Source: Cenococcum geophilum 1.58
Taxonomy: Eukaryota > Ascomycota > Dothideomycetes > Gloniales > Gloniaceae
Assembly: GCA_001692895.1 (NCBI GenBank)
Contig: KV748189.1
Coordinates: 2,302,432-2,366,431, forward strand
DNA: 64,000 nucleotides
Direction of reading: 5' to 3'
Shown: positions 31,335 to 42,482 of the stretch, in pieces
Layout of the letters: the number at the start of each line of letters is the position of its first letter
How positions within the stretch are numbered: the stretch's first letter is position 1
Notes under the pieces: model-generated
What the model was told of the DNA's origin: nothing
Seen by the model: the letters and a program-made list of their open reading frames with translations, nothing else
Databases searched by the model: none
Position numbers and translations under genes: made by a program

Positions 31335-34300
31335 CTCTGTAGGCCATAAACCAAACTATAACTGCCGCTGCCCCCGCTGCTACCCCCGCTACTACCCCCA
31401 CTACTGCCCCCGCTGCTACCCCTACTGCTACCCCCGCTGCTACCCCTACCGCTATCCCCGCCGCTATTCCTGCCACTACTTCTCCCTCTACTTCCCGCCT
31501 TCTTATACCGCTTATATCAATTCTGCCGCGACCTATTATAGTCCGTCCTATTACGGACCAGTTGGATATTAAGCCTATAAGTATAGCCACTATTACTATA
31601 GTCCGCCCTATTGTAGACTAGTTAGATATTAGGCCTATAAATACGGCCTATAATTACTGCAAAGCTTTACACTAAATAGATAAACGGATTAGTTCTATAT
31701 GGGCTAAATAGCCTTGCTTTAAGAGCTGCTATAAGTAAGGTAATATTATTCTACCTTTATTTAGACCCCTACCGCGGTATTTATAGACCCTACTATAGTC
31801 CTAGGAACGCTTCGCCCGTACATTTTAGGACTAGCTCTATTTATATAACGCAGCTTTAGCTTTTACCCTATTAACTACACCGTTACTAACTATAGTGCTA
31901 CTTTAGCCAGTATTAATTGTTTCCAGATTTATAGCGAACTATACTACCTTACTAGGCCTATAGAAGGTCCCTCTAAAGCTATACCTTAATATACTTAGCT
32001 TTACTTTTATAACCCCGCCTATACTACTAATATCCGTCTATAAACTAACCCGCAGCTTAATGCGGAGGTTTTATAGCGTCTTACTAATATGCTATATAAG
32101 ATTGGTAATCCTTTTATTACCTTATACCGGACCGCTATAAAATAGCTTTAGGCGTAGGTATAAGCTACGTCTACTTCATTATAGATTATTCTAAACCTAT
32201 AAATATAGCTAATTATTAAGGCGGGCGCTAATTAGCGCCGTAAAAATCTACCTATAGCTACTAAGGTCGCTATTATTATTCCTAATAAGTATAAAAGCGC
32301 TAGCTTCCGCAATATTATTCTTACTAACTATAGCCGGCCTAGGGAGCCCCTATAGTACCACTATATTAACTTAAACTATGCCACCTATATACCGCTATAC
32401 TACGTACTACTCTTTTCTTACGGCAACCCTAGCTGGCACTAGGGTATGCAGCTCTATAGCGAGTCCTATACCTACTAGTATAACCGCCTTCCCTAATAAG
32501 CTTACTTTCGGTTTTACCTTTACGTCTATAACGGCTCTAAATTAGTACCGTTCGCCTTTCGGCGCCTATTTTAATAGTATATTATTAACGCCTAGGCCCT
32601 ATATAACCAGAATAAGCTTAACTAAATCCGTTCCTACTAGTCTAATATCTATATAGACCTATATAACGGTATTGCGGATACTATCTCTTACGGAGATATT
32701 AACCCTAATTCTATTAGCCGCCGCGTTATTCTTCCTTTAAACTACTTTAGTAGCCCCTACTTTATCGGCTAGTGCTACCAAGATTCTATAGCTATAGTCC
32801 GCCGTTACAGCCGTTTAAGCCTATTTATTACTTTTATAGCCAATCTATAGTGGGATAAAATTACCTATAAGCTTTTACCTTACTAAACCGCTATTAACCG
32901 CCCTAATTTAGTTACCTGTGTCTTCTATATAAAGGTTATCTACCTTCTAAACAACCTTAAGAAAAAGTAGATTTTTAGTAGATTCCTTAGCTGCGTTTAG
33001 ACTATTAAATATTAAAAACGGTGCCTAGTATATTTTTACTTTCTTCTCTTTTTATATCCAGAGGACCGTAATATGTTAATAGATCTTATAGTTATTAACT
33101 ATTATATATCCGCAGAGCTTCTATAGCCTTAAAATAACCCTACTAGACGGCTTACCAATATTATACGGACTATAATAGTTTATAAGCCCTATAGTACTAA
33201 TAACCCAAACGCCCCCTATATAGTCGCCGGTACTTTAGGCCGTCCGCTAGCCTACTTAAAGTAATTTCTAAAGCCGTTCTACCCCGTAATAGCCGTATAT
33301 AATAATAGTTACCCTTAATATCGCCGCTATAATAATTTGGTCGTAGCCTACCTATATACTAGGCGGTAACGGTGCTACTATAAACCTTAATAACCGCTAG
33401 GCTGTACTATATAATCCCTATCTTAGCGTAAAGTATAGGGCCTATATTAACGTTAAGGTCTGCGCCTTTATATAGGCCGTAAAGTATATCTATAAGTATA
33501 TTTATAAGGGGACCAACCAAACAATTATATAGCTCTTAGACAATAACGACGAAATTAGTAGGTACCTTTATAGTAAATATATTAGCCCTATGGAGGCCAT
33601 CTAGCAGCTATTTAAGTTTCCAGTTTATAAGGAATACCCCCCTATAATATAGCTTACCGTATACCTTCCTAGCTAGTAGCCTATTTACTTTAACTGGATA
33701 AGTCTATAGAGGACCTATAATAACGCCTTAAAATAGCCCATTTAACTTTAATTACTTAGTTTTGGTACAACTCTAAAAATATAAATAGTTGTGCTATGCT
33801 TTACTAGGACTTCCCTTATAGATATACCTTTATAATAAAAACATGCTAATAGCAGCACCACGTCTGCCTAAAGGATACCATTATCGGCTATATATATTAC
33901 TACAGCCCCATTACTAGTAAACGGTATTATTTATAGCTACTACTTACCGCTGTTTCTGGCGCTACCTCTTTTAAATACCTCCGTACTATCGCTAGCACTA
34001 TTTACCTAACCTTTTAAGCCGCTTGCGTGGCTTTAGGGCTCCTTAACAACTATAAGTGGGTTAACTGCCTATAGAAAGAATCCGTATTCGCTACTAGCGC
34101 CTAGCTATAGTCTCTTTTTATAACTACTTTAATCTACGGCCCCATAAGTAACCCTCCTGCCCTTTAGGCAAAATTTAAGCCGTTTCTCTATAATAATCTC
34201 CCTTACGTTTTAGAGCGTTAGCCTAATTTTTTAGGTAGTATTAACAATATATATCTAGATTACGGCCTATATCTTATCTAGCGAATGCTTATAGACTATA

Positions 34301-35820
34301 GCAAAACTCTTATAAATTACTTTTTACCTTTATTATAACACCGCTAGAACCTTATAGATAGTAACCTACTTATTACCGTAGAGCTTAATTACAGCACTAT
34401 TAATAAAGGCCGCCTTTTTACAGAGCTATATTTTTAGCTAAATTCTAACTAGGCCGCCTACTTTACTATAGTTACTACCGCTATAGATACGGACCCGCAA
34501 ACCGCCTATTTTTTCTTATAGGGCCATATAAGCACCAGTAAAACCTTTCTTTACCATTATATCTACTACTACTACCGCTCCCGCGGCCGCATTGTTCTCT
34601 ATATCGCCTCTTTTAGTATAGCTGCCCTTTTACTGCTTAGCAGCCGAACTGCCCACTCCCGTTTTTATATTCCTATTAATCTATATAAGGAATCTATATA
34701 TAGCGTACCTAAAGACTTTTAGCTAGCACAGTGACTGCGCTCTACTGCCCTTATAATTTAGGACGAAGTGCTAATATAGTACCGTTACTGCTTTAAAGCT
34801 ATACACTATATACTTATAGACGTCCGTTCTAATACCTAAGCTCTTTTTAGCGGCGTTCCTATTATTTTAGGCGGTAATTTTATTTAAATTCTACCTGTTA
34901 TAAAACGGGGGACCTATACTAATGTTATTGCGGCCTACTTACGGCAGTCCTTTTTATAGCCTTCCCTCTATATTCTATTGCTACGCTAAAATATACGCGT
35001 TTTAAAAGGCGAGCTAAATTAGCGCTTTACTACCTAGGTCCGTAGTCATTCTTATAACCCTACTCTTACTAGCGGCATCTAGTTGCCTACCGGTATCGCC
35101 CAGTTTACCAGTCTATAGCCTTTTTTTACACTTTTTTTACCCTCCTACTCTTTTACGGTAGGCCTATACTAATCTCTATACATTCTACGGCCGTGCTATT
35201 TTAACTATCTATAACAACACCGTTACTACTATTAATAATACTATTCTCGACTCTCTTTATAGCCCTAAGTTAGTTTTCTACTCTATAGATACTATAGAAT
35301 AGGATAATCTAAATACTAAAAATACTTTCCCCCTAGAGCTTTTATAGAGCTTTAATCCTATAGGCCTTCCTCCTATACGGCTCTACCTTAAGGTTAATGC
35401 TCTAATAATTCTTTTACGGAACCTATATCCTAAAAAGGGCCTCTATAATAGTACCCATATAGTTTTTACCTAAATAGGCCGCTGCTATCTTAAAGCCCGT
35501 ATTCTTAGCGGCACCTTTACTAACTAGCTATAGGTTATCCTATAAATTAAGCTGTCTTCTATAGAAGGCGAGCTACCGTTTATTATTAATTAACGGCAGT
35601 TTCCTATCTATTTATCTTTTATAATAACCGTAAATAAGTTATAGGGTTAGTCTTTTAACTTTATAGGCGTTAATTTATAGATGCCGGTTTTTATACACGG
35701 CCAGCTCTATATTACACTATCTTAGGTTATTACCGTAAATAGTATTTCGGTACTGCTTTCCCCAAATTAAACAGAAACGGACAATATTATATATCTAGAA
35801 GTTTTGCTTTCGTAATATAG
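31335..35820 (+). pseudogene. Helitron Rep-helicase remnant
   Basis: Conceptual translation gives a fungal Helitron protein in the expected order. A low-complexity Ala/Pro/Thr-rich start (31360-31490). The Rep region at about 32800-33700, with FLLFLYPEDRNM. A KGTNQTII-type segment (33510) and NDEISRYLYSKYISPMEAI, then FKFPVYKEYPPII. A PIF1-like helicase from about 34480: the Walker A reads GHISTSKTFLY (G changed to S), and HSRFYIPINL and IIQDEV (stop at Gln) follow. RLKGELN-type and VNK-like text then runs to ALYYTIL near 35710. The two catalytic His of the HUH motif are Tyr (YFY at 33031-33039). Frameshifts and many RIP stops. The TC start and the hairpin-CTRR end could not be placed. Confidence 0.88.
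31360..31485. repeat. gctgcccccgctgctaccc low-complexity repeat
   Basis: Imperfect 15-bp repetition of cccgctgctacc/cccactactgcc inside the Helitron reading frame. It also gives an Ala/Val/Gly-rich minus-strand frame, which is an artefact. Confidence 0.85.
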
Positions 35821-35905
35821 TAGTAATAGTAGTAGCAGCGGGAGCAGAAGAAGGCGCAGAAGCAGGAGCGGCAGCAGTAGCAATAGTGGTAATAGTAGTG
35901 CTAGT
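35818..35905. repeat. agtagtaat/agcagcggc trinucleotide-like tract
   Basis: Purine-rich triplet repeat (gtagtaatagtagtagcagc, gaagaaggcgcagaagc) just after the helicase frame ends. Confidence 0.85.
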
Positions 35906-36222
35906 ACTATTGCTTAAAAAAGAAGACAATAACAACAACGATGTAAATAGCTATTATTAATATATATTATATAATTAATTATATAAATTATATAGAGGCC
36001 ACCTAAGTTAAAACAGCGAAAGGCTACCTGAGTTGAGACAGCGAGACGCCACCTCGCTACACGAAGTAGTAGATTGGATTTCCTCCTAGTAAGATAAGAT
36101 ACTACAGAGTATCCTTTATACACAATACAACCAACTTACTAAACACGAAGCTTCTATTAATACCGCTTATATTTCAACACATCGAGCTCCTAGCGCGCCG
36201 CCAAGAATTAGTTATTTAGAGT
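35906..36222. other. Helitron 3' flank, non-coding
   Basis: Holds an AT-rich palindromic run (35961-35995) and two and a half 25-bp units at 35996-36056 (aggccacctaagttaaaacag and aggctacctgagttgagacag). The rest is unique sequence that keeps CA/TG from about 36060 on, so the RIP-mutated zone ends near here. No gene seen. Confidence 0.6.
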
Positions 36223-37797
36223 GGATTTGTAAGCTTTTGCAGTGTATGGAAATTAAACAAGCAACTTGATTGTAAATCTATGGAAATCAAGAGGTATATA
36301 TACATGAAATGGTGTAGGTAACAGGATGAAATGGGAACAGTGATCTGCAAGCAATATTGATCTGCGATCAATATATAGGGTGGCGTTGAGGCTGTCTCGG
36401 CAGCACCCGTAGTCGGTTACTGAGACTCCCCACCTAACGCACGGCCCCCACCTAACGCATAGTCAACACCAAAACTTCGACATCTTCATACGCCCGCCAC
36501 TACCCCAATATATACGCTATGGAGGCCGCGCTAGAGTCGCTAAAGTCGCTAAAGCTTGGAGAAAAGCCTAATTATATGCAGATTGCCAAAAAGTATAGTA
36601 TTAAGCGCTTAACGCTGTCGCGCCGTTACCGTGGGGTACAGGGCAGCTGTACAGAAAAAGTTAATATTAGCCGCCTCCTTAATGCTACCTAGAAATCCGA
36701 GCTTATACGATATATAGATAACCTTTACGCAAGAGGGCTACCTTCTTTAAGGTAGATAATATGGAATTTCATAGCAAAATTAGCAGAAAAGGAGCTAGGT
36801 AAGAACTGGGTTAATCGCTTTATCTTATAGCACCGCATTAATCTAGTTACTTAATAGATATCTAGCATTAATGCTATACGCAAGCGCGCTAACTCTGCCT
36901 TTAAGTATAGCCTATATTTTAGGCTTCTAGGCAATAAAATTAAGCAGTATAATATTAAGCCTCGAAATATATATAATATAAATAAAAAGGGCTTCCTAAT
37001 TAGGGCGCTATTAAGGATAAAGCGGGTGTTCTCCTAATATTAGTATAACTAAGGAGGAATTAAGTAAATAATCCAGGACGGCAACCGTAAGTGGATTACG
37101 ACGATAGCATATATTTACGCCAACGGCAGTTACCTTACGCCTTCTCTAATTTATTAGGCCGCCTCTAGAAATATATAAGACTTATAGCTTTAAGATTTTA
37201 ATTCTATAGAGTATAAAACCTTCTTTACCTTATTACCTAGTAGATAGACGAATAATCAGCTAGGGCTAATATAGCTATAATAGGTCTTTAATCGCGAGAT
37301 AAATGCAAAGGTAAGGCGATCGTACCGCCTAATTATCCTTAATGGCTATGGATCGCATATTACGATAGAGTTTATTAAGTATTGCGACAATAATAGAATC
37401 CTCCTAGCTATCTATCTACCTTATTTAACCTATACCCTACAGCCGCTTAACGTCTGCCTATTTAAGCCTCTTTCGTCCGCCTACTCTATTAAGCTCACTA
37501 ACTTTATATATAAGTGCTAGGGCATCTTAGCAATTACTAAAAGAGACTTCTTTCGCTTATTCTATAAGGCCTAAAATATAGCGTTTAAAGAAGAAACAAT
37601 CCTCTAGGCTTTTAAAGTTACTGGCATCTCACCACTAGATTTAAAGTAGGTACTTAAAAGATTTAAGATAGAGGAGCTTAAGAGGCCTTCCTCTAGCGAT
37701 AGTATAACATTCGTACTTAGCGCGTTAGACTAGAGGAAGATTAAACGCTTACTACGCCAGGTAGTTAAAGATATCTACGATTTATGCTCCTAATAGC

Positions 37798-38900
37798 CAG
37801 TAATCTTCTTAGACTGGAGTGGAGTGGATCTGAGCTCAAATCCACTCCATCCAGCTAGTAAATTGTTTGACTCCAAGAGCTCCTTAGAGCTCCAGTAAAT
37901 TTATATACTAAAAATAGAAAGGCTTGGCATCGGCATAGTATTATAAAAAGAAGAGTAGATATAGGATAACTGACTAAAAGCTACCTATATTACTCCTCAC
38001 CAATAACCTTAGCCTTGTAGTTAGTCTTAATAGCTATATATTGCTTATCTAGCTCCCCTTCCTCCTTATTAATTACGTTGTCTTCTACCTAAGCAGAGGC
38101 CTCTATAGCAACCGCAGCAGCAAGCCGGGCCTCTACCGCTTCCTTAAGGGACACCCTTTCGCAAGGCTCTTCTACCAAGTTATCTACTTCCTTATTATCA
38201 AATATACCCTTTAGCGGTGGCCCATATACATGCCAAAGAGCCTTATTTGCCCTAATAATATCTATTTGTAATTAAGAGCGCCGGTTATTAAGAAGAATCT
38301 TACAGCTGCTAAAGAGTTATTCGCATTCGTCGCTTATAGGAGGTATAGCTAATATATTAAGCGCAAACCGGGTAAGATCTGGCTGGCTCTTATAGCAATC
38401 CTGCCAGTATTATATAACGTTAAGATATTGGTTCTCGGTAAGAAGTACAGTTGGTAGCAAGATATTCTTTAAAGCAATTAATTGGCGCCGGGCCGTACAT
38501 TTAGGGTGAGTTGTCTTAAGGCGCTTGTGAGCTCGGGTAGAGGTATAGATCTTCTCTCTTGTAACTGGCAGTAAGAAAGAAGATGAGGATAAATTAATTA
38601 AAGTAATAACAATGACGACGACGATGACGACGGGCGCAGGAGGAACGACACTTGTATATACCAGAGTTTTTAGATTATATAGCTTGTACACCCAATTAAA
38701 ATTAAATCTTATTATTGACGTCGCTAATTAGCTCTATCCTTATATGACACCTACCGAATTGGGTTAGAGAATTGGAGCTCCAAGAGCTCCGCAGCTTCAA
38801 ATCCACTCCATCCAACCAATTAAATTGACAGGATCCACTCCGATCCAAAGGCGGCTCCGCCACAGAGCTCCAGAATTTACCCAGTCCAAGAAGATCACTG
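37798..38900 (-). mobile_element. hAT element (1103 bp), internally deleted
   Basis: 20-bp terminal inverted repeats cagtaatcttcttagactgg and, from the right, cagtgatcttcttggactgg. A perfect 8-bp target duplication ctaatagc is at 37790-37797 and 38901-38908, as hAT elements make. Subterminal repeats of aaatccactccatccag and gagctccaagagctcc occur at both ends. Only the C-terminal part of a transposase remains. Confidence 0.95.
37980..38690 (-). pseudogene. hAT transposase C-terminal fragment (dimerisation domain)
   Basis: On the minus strand: LNVI, stop (from Gln), YWQDCYKSQPDLTRFALNIL, AIPPISDECE, stop, then LFSSCKILLNNRRSQLQIDI and KALWHVYGPPL (about 38430 down to 38200). This is the conserved hAT dimerisation block. 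An acidic tail with VEEPCERVSLKEAVEARLAA follows. The RNase H-like catalytic part is absent, so it could not move itself. Confidence 0.9.
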
Positions 38901-38927
38901 CTAATAGCTTAGTTAGACGATCCATAC

Positions 38928-39219
38928 TATCCCTTAACCCGCCGGAATGCGTCCTACCGTTATCGATAAGGACTAGCCAATCAGATCAACCAAATCGAAT
39001 CGTCGTAGGAGTAAAATCGGGCAGCGGCCATGGCTTCGGTGGTGGCTTTTCAGCATATCGATTTGGCTGAACGTTATACTGAGTCGGTTGGACAAGGCCT
39101 ATATCATTGGAAGTANGATTGGAAGGCATTTTTAATAGTAATTAGCTATACATGTTATTTTCATTCTGGTGTTCAAGCACGGACCAGCTTCCGGTAGGAC
39201 GCCGGCGGGTTAAGGGATA
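38928..39219. mobile_element. MITE-2 (292 bp with TA)
   Basis: Ends tatcccttaacccgccgg and ccggcgggttaagggata, flanked by TA. The interior has gttatcgataaggactagcc and agccaatcag (38975-38984), as in MITE-1. An undetermined base lies at 39116. Inserted in the Fot1 transposase; removal with one TA restores its frame. It encodes nothing recognisable. Confidence 0.9.
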
Positions 39220-39743
39220 GCTATTCAGAAGACGCTACTATAACATAAAAATAAGTAACTTAAAGAGGCCCTAATAAACGAGAAGAAGCGCCGATAGCGT
39301 AGCAAGCCTCTACTACTTAAGGCACCGCAGGAGTACAATAGTGGCGCTGTCTTTTGGTCGCCATCTAAGGTTAAGGACGCTCGCGCCCGGTAGGCCCAAA
39401 AGGACGCCAACAAGCAGTTACTATAATACCAGAAGGACAAGGAGATACAGCATAAGAAGGCGGTAGAGTGGGCGGAGGTAGATATGCTTAAGGAGAGGTG
39501 TTATATAAGGCTGGCGGCAAAGGAACTCTAGATCCAGTAACAGTAGATAAAGGCTGCTAAGTGCGAGGAAGCTTAGATCGCTCAGGCAGTAGAAAAGTAA
39601 CTCCACCAGGATATACAATTATCTAAAAAGGGTAATCGACGTAGTCATAAGCCTCCTCCACCTACTATAGATGTCGCTGAGGAGCCTAAGGCTGTTGTTG
39701 CGGATTTACAGTCCATTGTTAATGAGGTGCCTATATCCGGCCC

Positions 39744-39886
39744 TATCCCTTTACACGGCAATTTGGGTCCTCAGGTTATCGATAAAAACCAGCCAATCGG
39801 AAAAGCTGGGTTAATATAAATATCCAATTGAATCCAGTCGTCAATATAAGCGAACTTGGCAAAGGACCCTGCCGTGTCAAGGGATA
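39744..39886. mobile_element. MITE-3 (143 bp with TA)
   Basis: Ends tatccctttacacggcaatt and ccgtgtcaagggata, with TA at each side. The interior has ggttatcgataa and agccaatcgg. Same family as MITE-1 and MITE-2 but with a diverged terminal repeat (acacggca instead of acccgcc). Confidence 0.88.
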
Positions 39887-40102
39887 ACGCGTACCCGCAA
39901 TATATAACTCCCACAGCGCTATCGCATATAATTTATTGTTGCCAATTAGTTTATATAGCAGCTTAGAGTGCTATAATAAAAAATCTAGTGATAATACGAT
40001 TTATATATAGCTCTACAGCCTCATTTGTCGTCGTCGTCGACACCCTAAAAGTGTGCGCCAAGAGGGGGTCGTGCGTCAGGTGGGGAATCTCAGTACAGGA
40101 TT

Positions 40103-40298
40103 TAAAGGCCTCTACCAACCTACGCCAATCCAAATAGATCACTGCGTAGTTGCCCCCTACCACATCATTATTGTCACAAGCAGTCGATAAGGTGTGTATA
40201 AATCGATGGCGCTAGTTAATAGGATAGTTTACCTTATAAAATAAGAATATTAGAACACTGTATCCGAGAGTCAATAAGCATAAGAAACCCCAACTAAC
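40103..40298. other. 3' intergenic region of the sugar transporter
   Basis: Unique, not RIP-mutated sequence between the target duplication of the solo LTR and the stop codon of the transporter gene. It should include the 3' untranslated region and poly(A) site; aataag occurs near 40243 and 40276, but on the plus strand. No gene seen. Confidence 0.5.
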
Positions 40299-42099
40299 TC
40301 AGACGTGCTCAATTTTTTCCGCAACTATGGCCTTCTCGATCTCCGGAGTAATACCTTGCTCAGTTGCCACATAGGTGAGCTCGGTACCCCTGCCGCCATG
40401 TGTTTTAACAACTAACTCGTGCGTGTTATGGTCGATAAGAATGTCTTCTGCGTAAACTATGACATCTTCAGTGTCTCCAAAGATCTTCGCCATTTCCTCC
40501 AGGGGAATTCCTTTCGTTTCGGGCAGAACGAAGAACATGACGATTGCGCCAAGGCCGGTGATGATTATAAACACCTACAACGAACATATTAGCTGCTAGT
40601 TTCCTTCCGAGGGGCATACTTACAAGATAAAATTTCCAGCCAATATTTGCAAAGGCTGTAGCACTAGCCTGAAGATAGACGAGATCCGTAATGGCGATTG
40701 TGGCCATTGACAAACAAAGACCCTTTGCGCGGACGTGGTTGGGGAAGAGTTCGCCATAGAACACGACCCCAACCACATCAATTCCTAAGCCGTATATCGC
40801 GAGGAATATATAAAAGGCGGCAACTCCAACACCCAAACCGACCTTGTTTGTGCCTGCTTCAGCATAAGTAGCTACTATAGCAGCTTCGAGGATGAGTGCT
40901 ACGCAACAGCCAGAAATTCCGAATAACATGAGCGGCCGACGGCCGATCCGATCCATTAAGGCCGCTCCGACGAAATTAGAGATAATCCCGACTGTTATCC
41001 AGCCACATTGAAGTGCGAGCTGGTCCTTTGTGCCGTATCCAAGAGCTTTATACAATGTCGGGCCGTAATTGTTTATGACCAGCACAGCTGTGCTCTGCCC
41101 GATAAACGCGAAGCCCATTGCCAACAACGAACGCTTGCGGTAACTTGGTCTTCTAAACATTTCCACCTACTTCGCGTCAGTTCATTTTATATATCCCTAA
41201 TAGACCGTCCGACATACCCATCCAGGATTTAGAGTTCGGTCAAGCTCTGATTGCTTATGCATCTGGTAGAACTCTCCACGTGCAAACTCTTGGTCGGGAT
41301 CACTTTTAATTGTGTGAAGCTTGTACACAATCTCTCTTGCTTTCTCCACTTTCCCCTGCATTAAAAGCCATCTTGGCGACTCCGGTGTGAAGAAGGTAAT
41401 AATGAGCATCATCAGCGGCCAAATTAATGCTAACCCCAATGGCCCGCGCCATTGGGTAACGGGGTCCTTCGCGAAATAGAAAGCCATGCCCATATACGAG
41501 GCAAGACCGTATCCTAAAGCAATATTTACGCCGTTCATACCGACGAAAAAACCGCGTAATTCGGGAGGAGCGAGCTCGGCGGAGTATACCGGTGCTACGG
41601 GAGTCAGCATTTTACACAACTTTCACCCCAGGCATGGTATACTTACTGACGGCAAGGAAACCCCAACTACCAATTCCAGCAAAAAACCGGGCTACAATAA
41701 ACATTGCAGCGCTCTTCGAACCGACGAGAAGAGCTCCACCAAACAGGGAGAAGACAGAACAGTATATGACTCCAGCTTTTCTGCCCCATCTGTCCATAAC
41801 ATAGCTCACAACTAGGATTCCGAAGAAAGCACCAGCCTGTCATTATCAGTGCACGATTCCAGAATGGCCCAGATCACACGGACCTGAAAAACTCCGGACA
41901 TGGCTCCGATAAGTTCATTGGCATTCGAGGTCAAAGCTTCAGACTTTAGGTCGAACAATTTCATGTACACCAAGAATGACGGTTCTCCTAAAGTAGTACC
42001 GATAATAGATGCTGGGTATCCAAATGCAATCTGCCCAAGGGAGACAAGAAAGCAAATAAAGAAGTTGTACCAATTGAATTGGCGTTTTTGTAGGGACAT
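40299..42099 (-). CDS. MFS sugar transporter (sugar porter family), five exons, intact
   Basis: Five exons, spliced from the minus strand: 42099-41884, 41836-41647, 41594-41218, 41166-40624 and 40574-40299. Introns are 47, 52, 51 and 49 bp with GT-AG ends (gtccgt, gtaagt, gtatgt, gtaagt). Joined, they give 533 residues and a stop, usual for fungal sugar porters. I chose the ATG at 42099 (MSLQKRQFNWYNFF); an upstream in-frame start would need TTG. Diagnostic motifs: DRWGRK (87-92, loop 2-3), PESPRWLL (206-213), DRIGRR (333-338, loop 8-9) and PETKG (460-464). Hydrophobic segments fit the twelve membrane helices of the family, so it probably sits in the plasma membrane and brings in a hexose or related sugar by proton symport. 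The substrate cannot be told from sequence. No RIP stops. It is the only clearly functional gene in the window. Confidence 0.95.
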
Positions 42100-42403
42100 G
42101 ATGGCCAAATCGACGAATAAAAAAGGTTTGATTTCTTGCTTAAAGAGTAAACTCTAAAAGATTTGCACGTGGGTATCCCAAGAGCCTTATATTCTTCCTC
42201 TCCATCATAATAGGCTGAATGTCGGATCTCGGATTCCTCTACACTCGACTCAATGTGCCGACGTACGGTGTTACCTTCCTGATAGGGTATAGATTAAGTG
42301 GTACCAGTGACCAGGGTACCAGTGACCCACCCACTCCGTGTATTTATCCGCTGGCGTCTACGGAGTAAGTGGTCCGTGCAAAACACCGAATCCAAGCAAC
42401 GGG
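42100..42403. promoter_or_regulatory. Upstream region of the sugar transporter
   Basis: Unique sequence with a normal CA/TG content. Visible are gcacgtggg (42165, an E-box-like core), a direct repeat of ggtaccagtgacc (about 42300 and 42315), and an inverted pair cactccgtgt and acggagtaagtg around 42330-42370. Any promoter role is an inference from position. Confidence 0.35.
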
Positions 42404-42480
42404 TACAGTCGATTGCGTTGATTTAATTGGCTAATTCTTATCGATAACGCGTGGACGAATTTCAGCGGGTTAAGGAATAG
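42404..42480. mobile_element. MITE family fragment (MITE-4)
   Basis: Contains ttatcgataacgcgtgg and the terminal part cagcgggttaaggaatag, matching in reverse the MITE-2 end. The opposite end is missing or rearranged; ggtccgtgca and acaccg nearby resemble internal MITE-2 text. Confidence 0.6.
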
Positions 42481-42482
42481 AG

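Larger units (their letters stand above)
36520..39743 (+). pseudogene. Fot1/pogo transposase remnant (DDE_1 family), split
   Basis: The start ATG at 36520 gives MEAALESLKSLKLGEKPNY, then a helix-turn-helix (MQIAKKYSIKRLTLSRRY) and a second DNA-binding half (ISRLLNAT, KNWVNRF). The catalytic core has ILNGYGSHITIEF (Asn where Asp is expected, about 37350) and LPYLTYTLQPLNVCLFKPL (again Asn for Asp, about 37420-37470). After the hAT (37798-38900) and MITE-2 (38928-39219) the frame resumes with AIQKTLL, KEALINEKKRR and GAVFWSPSKVKDARAR (39220-39380). The tail is Lys/Gln/Glu-rich coiled coil, typical of Fot1-like C-termini. A one-base frame change lies near 37770-37790. Several Gln/Trp stops. Inactive. 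Confidence 0.92.
36420..40093 (+). mobile_element. Fot1/pogo-type DNA transposon with nested hAT and MITE insertions
   Basis: Terminal inverted repeats of about 30 bp: the left end starts ctgagactccccacctaacg and the right end, inverse-complemented, starts ctgagattccccacctgacg. TA duplications are at 36418-36419 and 40094-40095. Without the hAT (1103 bp), MITE-2 and MITE-3 the element is about 2.1 kb, normal for the family. It inserted at a TA two bases from the end of the solo LTR. Confidence 0.93.
36228..40097 (-). mobile_element. Solo Copia-2-type LTR split by a Fot1-like insertion
   Basis: LTR text runs from tgtaagcttttgcagtg (36228) to gtagtcggtta (36419) and ends with ca at 40096-40097, after the Fot1-like element. 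The 5-bp duplication ggatt is at 36223-36227 and 40098-40102. It matches the Copia-2 LTR at 60430-60652 at both ends (aagcttttgcag; gtagtcggttac). 194 bp when joined, versus 223 bp for the other. Hardly RIP-mutated. Confidence 0.9.

Noticed and set aside
31324-31590. Ala/Val/Gly-rich minus-strand frame
   Set aside because: Reverse reading of the low-complexity start of the Helitron protein.
38410-38691. 93-codon minus-strand frame as a stand-alone gene
   Set aside because: It is the part of the hAT transposase before a Gln-to-stop codon; the homology continues past the stop.
38931-38940. cccttaaccc resembling a telomere repeat
   Set aside because: It is a single occurrence at the end of a MITE and is mirrored at the other end; no tandem telomere array.
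39225-39618. Minus-strand frames rich in Leu/Ser
   Set aside because: Antisense of the Lys/Glu/Gln-rich coiled-coil tail of the Fot1-like transposase.
41008-42157. Plus-strand frames over the transporter gene
   Set aside because: Antisense shadows of exons; the minus strand has spliced, motif-complete coding sequence.
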